A stretch of DNA of 64,000 bases from Acheta domesticus (Eukaryota > Arthropoda > Insecta > Orthoptera > Gryllidae). The stretch's first letter is position 1. Every line of letters starts with the position of its first letter. The notes under the pieces are model-generated. The model was given only the letters and a program-made list of their open reading frames with translations, ran no database searches and was not told the origin of the DNA. The translations under genes were made by a program, and so were the position numbers. Below, one piece after another: positions 44,716 through 55,835 of this stretch. Location of the stretch: positions 135,300,949-135,364,948 of the forward strand of contig JAHLJT010008756.1 of NCBI GenBank assembly GCA_031308135.1, given 5' to 3'.

Positions 44716-44765
44716 TAACTCTTATGTGTTCCATTATCTAACGATAATGGAACACATAAGAGTTA
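44716..44765. repeat. Perfect 22-bp inverted repeat with 6-base loop
   Basis: Left arm 44716-44737 (taactcttatgtgttccatt then at), loop ctaacg, right arm 44744-44765 exactly complementary. It is not at the ends of any element I can define. Confidence 0.85.
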
Positions 44766-45246
44766 AACATTGTAAACGTCCTCTTACTGAATTTGTAAGA
44801 CAAGGAATTATTGAGCACGACGCACAGAGAGTAAAAAGAAACGTGGGGAGGAGACCTCGCTAAGAGACAAAAAGATAAACCATTGACAGAGAACAAACAT
44901 TTTTAAATTTTGAAAATAGCCATATAACAAAAGGAGTTCCTCACCGAAAATAAATGAAAGGTTTATTGAACTTCAAGAAAATAATATTAGTCAAGCAAAA
45001 CAAAGCCTCTGCCAACTTTTATAAACATTTCCATTTCTTTGTACGACATGTATTTATCAAAGTTCGTTATTTTGATTTTAAAATTTAATGAGATGTTGAA
45101 AATTATAAAATGATAACTTTAGATTAATGACAATACTGATTCCTGTTGACAGTAAGTTTGGTTCTTGTTATCCAATTTAGAATAAATAACAGTTTTTACA
45201 CAGATGCAATAATATACAAATATTGTAGTCAATTCTACATTTATAA

Positions 45247-45729
45247 GATGATCAGAAGTATTCTGTTAAACTTAGTTATTTTCTTTCTGGGAATTGGGAA
45301 TTAATAAAACTTTACGCTAAAAAAACTATTTCCCAAGGAATTGATAGTATAAAAGTACCAATTACTGTAGAAGAACAAAAAAGGGCTATAAATAAATGCA
45401 TTTGGCAAAAATGGAACATCATCTGGAAAAACGCAAGGTCAAAATTACACTTAATCCGTAACAATGTGTGGGAGCATCAACAATACATCAAGAATGCGAA
45501 AATTCATTGTATAATGACTAGACTACGAATAGGTCACTCCAACTTGTCACATTCTCATATCATGTCCAAAATACCAGTGAAAAGGTGCCCTAAATGTGGA
45601 ACTACAATCTCAATTTTCCATATATTTATAGAGTGTAAAGATAACCAATGTGACAGAAGTGGATTGCCTAATAACATGAAGAATTGTTTAGACAATGTTG
45701 ACAGTGTGTACAAAGTTATGGACTTTTAA
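45247..45729 (+). pseudogene. LINE ORF2 C-terminal domain (Jockey/I-like), 5'-truncated
   Basis: An open frame without a proper start includes NNVWEHQQYIKNAKIHCIM, then TRLRIGHSNLSHSHIMSK, CPKCGTTISIFHIFIEC. T-R-L-R-I-G-H-x-x-L-x-H followed by C-x2-C-x8-H-x4-C is the end of many insect LINEs just after the RNase H or thumb region. It stops normally at 45729, so the 3' end of the coding region is intact while everything upstream is lost. Confidence 0.8.
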
Positions 45730-47160
45730 AACAAATTGGTGTGCTTAACTCTATATAGGATGTTAACTCTATGTAAAATGTAAAAGTCACTAATGACCCA
45801 GCAGTCGATGTGACTATAAATAATTTTTTTTAAAGTTAACGTCTTAGCTTCAGTCATTATTACATTGTGTTTTGTGATTATTTGTTGATACTTACAAAAT
45901 ATATAAAAGCAAATTAGCACATTGTGAGTGGACGAAGTATTCAAGAACTTCAATATGTCAAGCTCTTCGGTTATATTTCATTCTGTTATATATAAAATGT
46001 TAGCATTAATAGTATGAGTATCCAAGCTTCTAAGTATGCGAGTATTACATTTATAATACAAATCTTCATAAGTATCTCTTTAGATTTACCAGTGTATTAT
46101 TTATTTTGACAATGCATTTGATGATTAGGAAGACGGACTTGACACAAACGAGTAATTTCGAATGTAGGCCCAAATATATCTCAAGAAGAAATTAAAAAGT
46201 CTCTCAATCGAATGGATATTAATACGTGTACTAGCATTTCTTTCATCAGGCATGAGATGTCACAATCTGGGCTCATATATTTATCAACTTCAGGAGATAA
46301 TTGCTGGTAGTACTCTCAGATAATGTTAAAAAAGTACTTCAATTCTCTCATTCAATTTCAAAATAAGTTTAAAAAATACTCTTCTCTGCAGAAAACAAAA
46401 CCTGCTTTCTAATTAAATCGTAAGAGTACGTCGATGTCCAGTATTCGATGATTTAGTAGTACACTCTTTAGGCAATACATCTTTGAAGATGCTTTATTGA
46501 ATTCTTTCTTTTACAATCATCTCCATTTCAAAGGAGACAAACACCTTTTTTTAATTATTTCAAAATAATATTATCTCTACAAATAATATTAGTTTTACTA
46601 AACAATTAATATAATGATGATAATAAAATAATGATTAATGAGCATCTCTCTGAACATTAATTTAATGTAAGAATTAATGCAGAGAAATGTCATAAAATTC
46701 AAAAAAGAAAGTTTTCTTTAAAAACTTTAAACAATTTTATTTTCAAAATCGAGTTTAAGGGAATGATTCATTTAGTGTAAGAATGTGTGATATGTGATCA
46801 TTACCTTTTGCGAATTATAAGAAGAGGTCTGTTTGATTTTTCAGGAGTGTAATGTATGTTCGTTTGTATACTTCATTGTGTATAAAACATCAATGTTTAC
46901 AGATTTAATGTAATATAACACTTGCACAACAAATACTACACACAATTACTACAGAGAATAATGCTTTCAATAAAACACTTTGAAATACAAGAACTATGAA
47001 ATTTCATTCTTTGGTATTGTCAATTCAACACACTGAAAGAAAAAAAATAACCATTGAAAGTATTTTAGTTATCATAATAACGGCAAAATAAATAAAATGG
47101 GGTTTTTATATGTCATTAGGATGCACGACTTTTTAATTTTTTAAGGAAATGAAAGTGTAT
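45730..47160. other. AT-rich, no gene seen
   Basis: No frame over 75 codons and no repeat boundary could be supported. Confidence 0.5.
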
Positions 47161-48600
47161 TGGAGACTTCAATGGGATTTTGATTGTAACAAGAAAGAAG
47201 ACAGGTGAACGAACAAGAAAGCAGATATTTTGAGAAAAGCCTGATGACCTCTCTGAAGTTTATTACTACACGACAGCGATCTTACCTCCTCGGGGGTCTC
47301 GCAAATTTCAAACAATGGTGCAGAGCACTCGCGGAGGCGTTGAGGCTGATGACGCCGATGACTGGAGACCTGCACTTGGCTTCCTCTTCAAGAGAGGATG
47401 GGGTAACCACCCGCTCTTTCTCTCTCTCTTGCACTGCGCATGAGCGAGATCGGGAACAGGGTTTCAATAGCCAAAAAGAACTTTGGCACTCGCGCGGTAA
47501 GGAGAAAACAACCACACAACATCTTCCCCTTTACCGCACAAAATCTACCTCTACCGCATGTAATATGCAAGTACCTATTAATTACCGACTGAATGTAATA
47601 CATAAGTAAAATGGATATTGTGCATGTATTGTATGGGATAATTTTCTATGTCTTTCGGAGGAAGGTAACCCTTAAATATTTTCATTATTTAATAGTGTTT
47701 TTTATTTTGTTTTATTTTTGTGGAAAAATGGGTAGTGTATTTTAGATTACTTTAAACAGTTTCATTAATGATCAGTGCTCTGGAGAGTATGGAAGTGGGA
47801 CGTGTGGTACAGAATGTCAGGATCTGACCTACCATACTTTTTCGAAGCCTGTGTCAACGCTTATGCGTACGCGTATGATAAAGCAACAAAAGAGCGAGGC
47901 TGAGTCGAATAAAAATGCAACGACGGCGATAACAGTCAACCAGAAAAATAACTGGCCTGGCTGGAGTTGCAGCACCGACGCAAAACATGTACAGAGTACA
48001 GTCTACTTCAGTTATACTAGTCGGCGTTTACTGTGTACCTGCCACTTGTCAATGTACGATCTTGAATACCGACGTGCTTATTACTCATTTTTATAGAAAA
48101 AATTGGCGGGAAACGCGAAGAATTTTATTTTATGTTATTCATTTGTTTATATAAGTTATATCGTAACTTTTCATAGCACTAATTTTTATGGCGACTGTAT
48201 TTGGAGTATGATGTGTTTTTCTATAAAATTGTAGGCTCAGATATCTTTCTTTTAAAATTAAAATTCGTCTTTCTCGAACTATAGGTCAGTAGCTTAATAA
48301 TCTACGGTAACCACAAAGGATATGAAGTAGACTGTACACAGCAATGAAGAGCCCGAAGATAAACATCGTTAGATCCTTAACCGGTCAGGTCAATTATTTT
48401 TCTGACGTAATACAAAAGAGCAATGGTGAGTGATTAAATTTTTTCTTATTACTGTACTGTTATATCGACAGCGCAACTAAACAGAGCAACGAAATGCCAC
48501 ACTTAACGGACGATGTTCGTTATGGACTTTATCGCCCGCCGTCGGTTAAGAAGAGTTTAAACAAAAAAATGCCAATCCACGATAGCTTATGAGTACACTT
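47161..48600. other. Unassigned; one 134-codon frame
   Basis: The plus frame 47205-47609 (MNEQESRYFEKSLMTSLKF...) matches nothing I know, and 47280-47500 is GC-richer on both sides of the frame. It may be an unrecognised repeat or exon. I find no good splice sites that bound it. Confidence 0.35.
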
Positions 48601-48739
48601 ATTTCAAGAAGTGGTATTTGTTGTGTATATGAATTTTTTTTACAATAATACGGAAAATATTGAAAGACACACGGTCGATAACACCAATAACAGTCGCGGT
48701 TGTTATTTCCTGTTTATCGGCTTTATGATAATAGTTACA

Positions 48740-49700
48740 ACGGCAGCTGTGGCTGTTCAGGAGGGCGGTAGGAAGTTTGCTACCAGTTGCTCCGCGGCGC
48801 GGCGCGGCGCCGACCGGCCGGCCGGTCGGTCGGCGCCGACCGGCCGGCCGGTCGGTCGGCCGACATGCGAGAAACAAGCGAGTGGCGTGCGGCGGCCGGA
48901 AGTCGCCGCTGGCACGGTGCCGCGCCGCGCCGCGAACAGCAACAGGCAGCAAGTCGGGTCCCGGGCGCGGAGGAGCCGGCCCGACGGGGCTCGGCAGAGG
49001 CGGACGCGGGTGCAGCCTCACCGCTGGGTAGAGGCGGAGGCGCTGGCGGAGGCAGAGGCGGTCCGGTGCTGACCACACGCACTGGCAGCGAGGCGAGCAC
49101 TGGCGGCGGCGGCGGCCGGCGGCCGGGGGCGGCCGGGGGCGGCCGGGGGCGGGAGGGAAGGGGGCGGGGCCGCCCCAGCTGCTCGGAGCGGGCTGGCGCC
49201 GGCGCGCCTCGCACGGCCCCCGTGCGGGGGCGGCGCGGGCGACGCGGGCGCGGCGGGCGAGTGCGGGCGGAGTTAGTATCGATCACACTGCGGCGCTGGG
49301 AGCCAGCCCCAGGGTCATGGCTCGCTTCCAAGCCCGCCCCCGCCCCCGCCCCCCGCCCCCGCCGCCAGCGCCGCGCGCGGCGGGCGGACGCGAAATTCAT
49401 TCGTCTTCGCTGTTCGGGAGCGGAGCGTTCCGGCTCGGAAGAGGGGCGGCGGGGGGCGGGGAGAAGGGGCGGGGCGCGGGCTTTCCTCTGACGGGGCCCC
49501 TGGCGTCGCCGCTCGGCCTCTGCTGGCCATCTCGCCTCACCCGCGCCCCGCCCCGCCCCGCACCCCGCACACCCTCCCGCCGGCGCCCAAAAGTGGGGAC
49601 CCATCCTCAATATTGCAAGCGCTTTCGTTGTTGTTGTTTTTGTTGTTGTTTACTTCCCGCGGGGCCAGTCAGGAGCATCGATCGGAGGGTGTTTTGAGTG
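48740..49700. other. Strong CpG island with short GC-rich repeats, promoter candidate
   Basis: The densest CpG tract in the window. ccgaccggccggccggtcgg, itself a palindrome, occurs twice in tandem (48810-48865). ggggcggccgg repeats at 49120-49160. Many ggggcgg boxes suit an Sp1-type, TATA-less promoter. Open frames of 150-276 codons on both strands are composition artefacts. Confidence 0.6.
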
Positions 49701-49897
49701 AGAGTCGCGCGGGTCGACCTGTCGAGTGTTTATGTGAAGGCGACACCGCGCAAAGGGTAGTCGGCGACTAGCGAGCAACCCATCGCCCAATCCCGAGTAG
49801 TAGGGCTATTTACCGAGCACCAAATTCAGCGTCCCAGCAGCGGGTCGCACTTTGAGAATCAGCGAACAAAGAAAAATACGTCCCCGGCTGCTCTAAC
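49670..49897 (+). other. Possible non-coding first exon
   Basis: Just right of the CpG island, a 230-bp non-repetitive, mid-GC stretch ends at ctctaac followed by gtgagt (49898), a near-perfect donor. No coding frame starts in it. If real, the gene reads rightward and its coding exons lie outside the window. It is not SNAP25, which reads leftward. Confidence 0.35.
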
Positions 49898-49989
49898 GTG
49901 AGTGAACAGACGAGAGCTACTCGCCGAGATCTCAGAGTGTGGATACGCACTTGGGTGAGGCGTGTCTTTCAGTCAAACCGAGTGTAACG

Positions 49990-50115
49990 AGTATGTGGTT
50001 GCGTAGGCTTCCGCAGCCGATGTCTGTATTGTGTAGGCTATCCGGAACAAGCCGCGTCTCTGTCGTAGTGGCTGATGTTTTGGCCAAAATGTTGTGTCCT
50101 TCATCAGAGCGTACT
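49990..50115 (-). mobile_element. Degraded Penelope-like remnant with hammerhead-like motif
   Basis: On the minus strand CTGATGA (50107-50101), an extra A, a weakened stem II starting GGAC and ending GGCC, AAAAC and ATC. AGC after the triplet can pair with GCT before the core. About 55 bases on is ggctgcggaagcctacgcaa, the family tail seen at 5.65 and 16.43 kb. Confidence 0.5.
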
Positions 50116-50164
50116 GTAACGTTCCCGGTGTAAGCACAGAAGCTTTGTACATTAAAAAAATTGT

Positions 50165-50820
50165 AAACTTACCTTGTAATGGAGAACGAACACACGAATT
50201 CTTCGTGTTCTGTCTTGCTCTCTGGTCTTAGTTTTTTTTTGTTTGGTCAGTTTTATTGGTTTTAATTTTTAGTGGTGTCCCAAAACGTCTCATATAAATA
50301 CAAATACAAAAGTGAAACAGTACAAAAAAATACAGAAAACATTCAGTTTTACAACAAGTACAACATGATCTATACACCGCATTAGCATAGCGATATTCAC
50401 ATTTCATTCCCAACCTACACAAAAAGTACACACACACAAAATACAAGATACACATATAACGTTGGTCACAACAATCGCATTCAAGAGAATACAACATAAA
50501 TTTCATGCAGCACATTGTAGCAAGCGCAACATAAAGCTAATTAATTTTAATACATATTTACCAAAAATTACAACGCACACACAAAACACAAATAACATCA
50601 TTCTGGAGTGCTTTTCACAGTATTTAACCGCTTAGAACGTTCTACATCTATGAACACACATTTTCAGTCTTTGATTGATATTATTTGAGCGGGTCCGTTA
50701 CACATAATGCCTGCTAATAATGTGAACTGGAAACAGAAATTGGTGCAGGTGAGTGACGTGCAAGTTGTCCATGCATCTGGCTTTATGCATTTGTGGTTTC
50801 CCAGTTTTTATATTGACATG
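50165..50820. other. No gene seen
   Basis: Low-complexity A/T and T-rich text. The minus frame 50228-50515 is Cys/Tyr-rich because of biased composition. Confidence 0.45.
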
Positions 50821-50823
50821 ATA

Positions 50824-52029
50824 CAAGGTGTGATGAAAAATACGGTGAATAATTTTATTACAAAGTAACAATCTTTTGTAAAATTTGACTTAGTCTCCTT
50901 CAAGTACTTCCCTTCGCTGGAGATGGACTTGTCCCAACGTTGATTGGAAGCATTTCAGGAAGGCTTAATACCGAAGAGCTTTGAAATGCTGTGTCATCTG
51001 AATTTCGGGAATGGTGTCAAAACGTTTTCCTTTTAGGGCGCTGTTTATTTTTTGAAAGACACACAAGACGCTTGGTGCTAAATCTGACAAGTTCCGTAAG
51101 GCGGATGTGAACAGACAAGAACACTTTTCCGGCCAAAATCAGGCAAATAAAGAGCAAAATAGAATGCTGTTTTTCGATACCAGACAACATCCATCTCTCA
51201 TTCTTTATTGAAAAAAGGAATCTACATCCCCAACAGTTATATTAATAATGCTGTGCATTGTCGTGATAAAACAGGAAGCCATTGGCTCATTTTTCTGGTC
51301 TTTCTTTTCAAAATTATCAGTTAAAATGCTTTGCGCGGATCCAAAAGAGCTCTTGAAACGAAAAATTTTTACAACTTTTTTCACGTTTTCTTCTGTTTTT
51401 GAGGTCAAAGGTCGTCCTGACCGTTTCTTGTCTTCAACCGGCTCTTTTCCGCTTACAAATTGCTTACACAAACTTCCGAGTTACCATATTATCGCTACAC
51501 ACTGATTTTAACACTTCATGAGTTTTATTGCAACTTCTTTTGCAATTTGAAATAAATATTTACGTTAATGTATTGTTCAAAATCCATGACGCGCGGCAGA
51601 TGCTGTGAACGCGACCTCACTCTAGACCACAGGCTCTGAAGACTGACCGACCAGTCAGAACATGTTCAAAGGTGGCATTGCCAATCTTAACGAAGTAGGC
51701 TATCGGACATACTACAGTAGTCCTCTAAGAAACCGCATCACCTAAAGAAAATGGGTATTCTGTTTTTTTTTCTAATCCAATATGTTCTCAAAACTGGTAA
51801 TCATTTATTTTATGGAGATTATATGATGTTGCTGATTCTATTTACCTTCATAACTCACACGATTTTTGCAAATCAAGTGGTCTATTTTCAGGATTGTACT
51901 GCAGATTACAACTTTGAGCGAGGCGATGCGGTTTGTTCGAGCACTGCTGTAGTTGTAACCGTGAAATGGATGGAAGGTCAGCGCTTCCTGCAATAAGAAT
52001 TCATTCACCGTATTTTTTATTACACCTCG
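50824..52029 (-). mobile_element. Mariner-type transposon with TA target duplication, decayed
   Basis: The left end caaggtgtgatgaaaaatac and the reverse complement of the right end, cgaggtgtaataaaaaatac, continue as cggtgaat. TA lies outside both ends (50822-50823 and 52030-52031). Length 1206 bp, close to the usual 1.3 kb of mariner. Confidence 0.88.
50855..51474 (-). pseudogene. Mariner transposase relic
   Basis: The minus frame from 51471 includes VEDKKRSGRPLTSKTEENV, the R-S-G-R-P-S-T-S-x-T-x-E-N-V block between the two helix-turn-helix motifs. Near the left end, RWDKSISSEGKYLKE is the family's C-terminal R-W-x-K-C-I-x-S-x-G-x-Y-F-E block. Stops and shifts separate the parts and I cannot trace the three catalytic aspartates. 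Inactive. Confidence 0.82.
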
Positions 52030-52031
52030 TA

Positions 52032-53436
52032 CATACTTGTTACAGGATGAATGAAGATCAAACCGTGGGCCTACAAAAGGTGTAGCACACAAGTTATGCA
52101 TAAATGAGTACCATTTACAATGATATTATGTGTTTAAGGACTATCGTTTAGGGATATGGCATTTTAATTCTTTATCATGATTGCTACACCACTTTGTAGG
52201 TTGAATTGTGTTTCTGGTATGTCCTTAAAATATGTTAATATTGCAGAAAAGTAGCATGTTGTTTCTTTAAAAATGTATAGTAGATTTAGATATATAATGT
52301 TCACACGAATATATTTGGAATATCAATATCAAAAATATTATTATAATTTCCATACATTTCGTATCGTTCTCTGCAGCAGTGTGGTAAATGTCAAAAATAT
52401 CGTTTCAATACAAGTTATTCGAGTCATTTGGATTTTGTTGCATAATTCAAGCTATTAGATGCATAATCAATGTTATTTAAATAAAATTATTATTTAAATA
52501 TAACAAAAGCCATTAAACTTTTATTGTAAATATTTCGACTAAGTTAGTATTCACTAAAAAATATACTTTTGAATTTAGCTCTGAGTTTTTTGCTAAAAAT
52601 CCTTAATAAAAACTCCGGATTCAGTCATGATTTGTTATTTACATTTTGAAAATATAGTGCAATAATTTATATTTAGTTCTATACAATTGATTTTGTATTC
52701 ACATAAGTAAATGATTAAAACAATACATTAACAAGAAATTAGTTCCGAAAATAAGTTTCGCCTATTTAGTTCAATCAGTAATAGTAGTAAAATCACCAAT
52801 GATGGCCCACTTGCGGCACAACTTTTGAAAAATTAGAGTTAGAGACTTCCACTTGTTTCAAACTTGCAGAGCGAGAAACCTATGTCTTCTAGTGACGAGT
52901 TGTGAAACGATGATAATTTATTTTATTTTTTTGTGAAAACATTGTATTATTATTGGCGTTTCAAAAATGTTTTCATAACATGAACTGGTATATTGTTGGA
53001 CTCGAAGTGTCTCCAAAAGGATCAGGGGATGTAATGTCGAGTGGCCATGACTGAGTCAAGTATCTTATCACTTTGCTATTTTCAAGTGGCCACCAGTATA
53101 CCCTATTCAAAGTTTGGAAATAAATTTATAAAAGAATAGAACAAAAACAAAATTAACCATTTTTAGCCAAGAAATATATATTGAGATAGAGGAGGTCGAT
53201 ACTAATCGTCCATTGAATCTCACAGAACGAATTGAATACTGCAGTTGAAGAATTTTAAGAAAGCTGCAAATCTGTTCTTTACTATGGATACACGGACTTT
53301 GTACCCTAAATGCCCGTAAGATAATACGTGGGTGAACATGGTGCCCGCTGGAGTTCAGAGGCAGTTGTCAGAGTTAGTCACTGCGTCTCTTGTGATTGTA
53401 GGCGTCCGTCCCACGTACAAGCAGGACGAACATTGT
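52032..53436. other. AT-rich, no gene seen
   Basis: Short frames only, and no repeat boundary was found. Confidence 0.5.
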
Positions 53437-53895
53437 TGATTGTTGTTGATTGATGAAATACTGATTCCGTCAACTACGAAGGTCATTAGTCCTGTAAGTG
53501 TATTGAATGTTTTTTTGTGGGACGTGGGGGTGATCTTGCTCTGCTGGATGGTGAGTTTCGGCACCGACCTACTTGTCAGCTTGAAGGGGTTTTCCCCAAA
53601 CAAGAATCTTCCGACCAGCGACTCATTGGTCCAGCCTGGACAAGCTCTAAGCCCCCGTCCGGTCTCCCGACATGTGTGGTGGTGTGGTGCATGTTAGTAT
53701 AAGTGTGTGTGTAAGAGGAGAGGATAGGATAGGACAAGGAAGAGGAAGGAAAGATCGCGCCGCTGTCCATCGTCCGTTTGTTAGGATACTGCTCCGGCAT
53801 TCGCCTGGTGTTGCCCGGAAAAAGCAGAAAAAACTACCGTTGAGAGAAGCCGGCATTGTCCTTCAGACTGCGGCTCAATTCGACCTAGCTCTATG
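53437..53895 (-). mobile_element. SINE, minus orientation
   Basis: From the ttgattgatgaaat tail (about 53447) leftmost to cgacctagct (53881-53890) it contains, on the minus strand, caacaccaggcgaatgccgg, cggcgcgatctttccttcct, cacactacc-type text and gggagaccggacgggggc. The tRNA-like head is missing. Confidence 0.85.
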
Positions 53896-55294
53896 GATCT
53901 TCAGATAACTGCTTTCAAACAATTCTTCTACCTTTGCTTTCTCCATGTGATATTTTGAAAAGTTGCTTTTTATAATACGCTTGTAAGTTGACATTGGGTT
54001 CTTGAAAGAGTAAAATTTTGTTTTCAACACCTAAAAAACAATTTTTTCAAATTTATTAAGTATATTTTGTAAGTAATATAGCCTTTTCGTAATTAATTTT
54101 TAAGAAAGAGCCATATAAGTCAAAATTGACAAACAAAGAAAGTAACACCGTGGTGACTGTGCAATTGCAATTTCCTTAGTTTTATGCATGACTATTTTGT
54201 TTTGCAAGTAAACTGTAGCTTCATGCATTTCTACACAAAGAAAGCTCAATTTTTAACACACACAGATGTCATCCTAAAACACTTGCTATACATTTTTCAC
54301 TCCCTTGCTGCAAACAATTCTTCTAGATCCTTATTAATCAGCGGAGTTCAATTGAATTTTTTTCAGAATTAAAAGCGAATATTGCTGACTTTGCAATTTC
54401 TTCTTTTGTTTCATGGAAAAAGTTACGTTTTGAATTTTTTGACTATTCCAAATGTTAGAGAAGTATTTACTTGTGCTATGGATCTTTCACGCTAAACAAA
54501 AATTGAACGTTGCTTGAAAATGGTTTTAAAATAACGTCAACATGAATGTATTTAGCTATTTATTGCGTAGAATTTTATTTGTAATGGAATGTCGGAGTGT
54601 ATTCTGTTTTTGTTATTCGTAGTGCGAAAAGTTTTTTCTCTTTGCTCCTCAAGTGCAAATACTACTCAAGGACATTCTATAATGTGCAGTGCGTGCAAAA
54701 CTAAAATCAATTGCGCTAGGACATCGATAAAATCATGGATTTAGACTTACCATTTACTGAAGATATATCTTGGCAGAATATTAAAAAAAGTATTGTATTG
54801 ATCACAGCAAATGAAACAGAAGCGAACATGTTAATGCGATAGTTCAGAGATGTGTAAAGGTAATTCTTTCAAAATCAGCTAGGTTGTCAGTAGCTTGCGA
54901 TTTTTTTAAATTGAAAAATGTTTAGAAATCTGAAACAGACACCTCTTGTATGTATAGTAAGCACTAAATACACGGAAATGGCACTTTACTAAATAAGATG
55001 AATAATAAGATAATACATGTTTCCTTCAATATTATTTATCTCTAAGAGAATCGTTCCTTTTTTGAAATTAAATATCAGAATTAAAGAATATATAGGAATG
55101 TCTTCTGGGTACGGGTAATTTTTACAGCTGATTCTTAATTGCTTAATACATCAAATGAAATAAAGGATTTGTGGCTAGTGGAAGTTGTCCAAGCATTCGA
55201 CTGTTTTTGTTGAGTTATGAATGTATTAGTTGTGTCCCTTGCGATTGCAATGCACGAAAGAAATAGCTAGAGAAACAACGCATAAGAAAGGAGC
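53896..55294. other. AT-rich, no gene identified
   Basis: A 36-codon plus frame at 54735 (MDLDLPFTEDISWQNIKKSI...) has a normal codon look but no known relatives and no clear splice sites. Confidence 0.4.
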
Positions 55295-55835
55295 TACATT
55301 ATTACATTATGAAACGATGGTGTATTAATACTCATTACATCGAGTTTCATACGGTACCTTTTCTACGACTTTTAAGTTAAACTCTTATATTGAATCGTTT
55401 CGTGGCCGTTGACATAACGGATTCACCCAAAGCCACCTAGCGGACGTTCCCTAACCCTACCCTCGCAAGCTGCCGCAGGTGGCTCTGACCACCCTGTCAG
55501 CCATGCAAGAGAGTACTGCACTGGTCAACTAGGATCAAAATTACGATTCTATTTATTTTAAATAATATTCCACGAAATATTACTAATAATAAAGGAATTA
55601 AAACTGACAAGCATAATATAATATCAAATGTAATTTTAATGTACACAATCGAACAAACCCTTTACAAGAACAACTCTCAATGATTAATTAAGTGTCAATA
55701 CTTGGTTTGTAAACTTCTCTGTGATTTGTCAAGAACCTGTATCATAATAAAAGCTGTATCGAAATGAATATCATTATGCAATTAGTTGCAGCCATCAAAT
55801 GACAGCATTATAGTTTGGGAGTAGAAAAAACTTCA
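55295..55835 (+). repeat. Interspersed repeat Q, copy B
   Basis: cattatgaaacgatgg..., attgaatcgtttcgtggccg, gccacctagcggacg and the tail gcagccatcaaatgacagca match copy A (20335-21695). This copy lacks the R insertion. Confidence 0.65.

Noticed and set aside
47205..47609. 134-codon frame as a host gene
   Set aside because: No domain, no splice sites that bound it and an overlapping open minus frame. Left as unassigned.
48780..49610. 276-codon minus frame and 234-codon plus frame in the 49-kb island
   Set aside because: CpG-rich composition removes stop codons on all frames. No recognisable protein motif.
51627..51655. CTGAAGA followed by a TGAC/GTCA hairpin inside the mariner
   Set aside because: GAAA is GAAC here, no GUC follows and no stem I can form. 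Chance resemblance.
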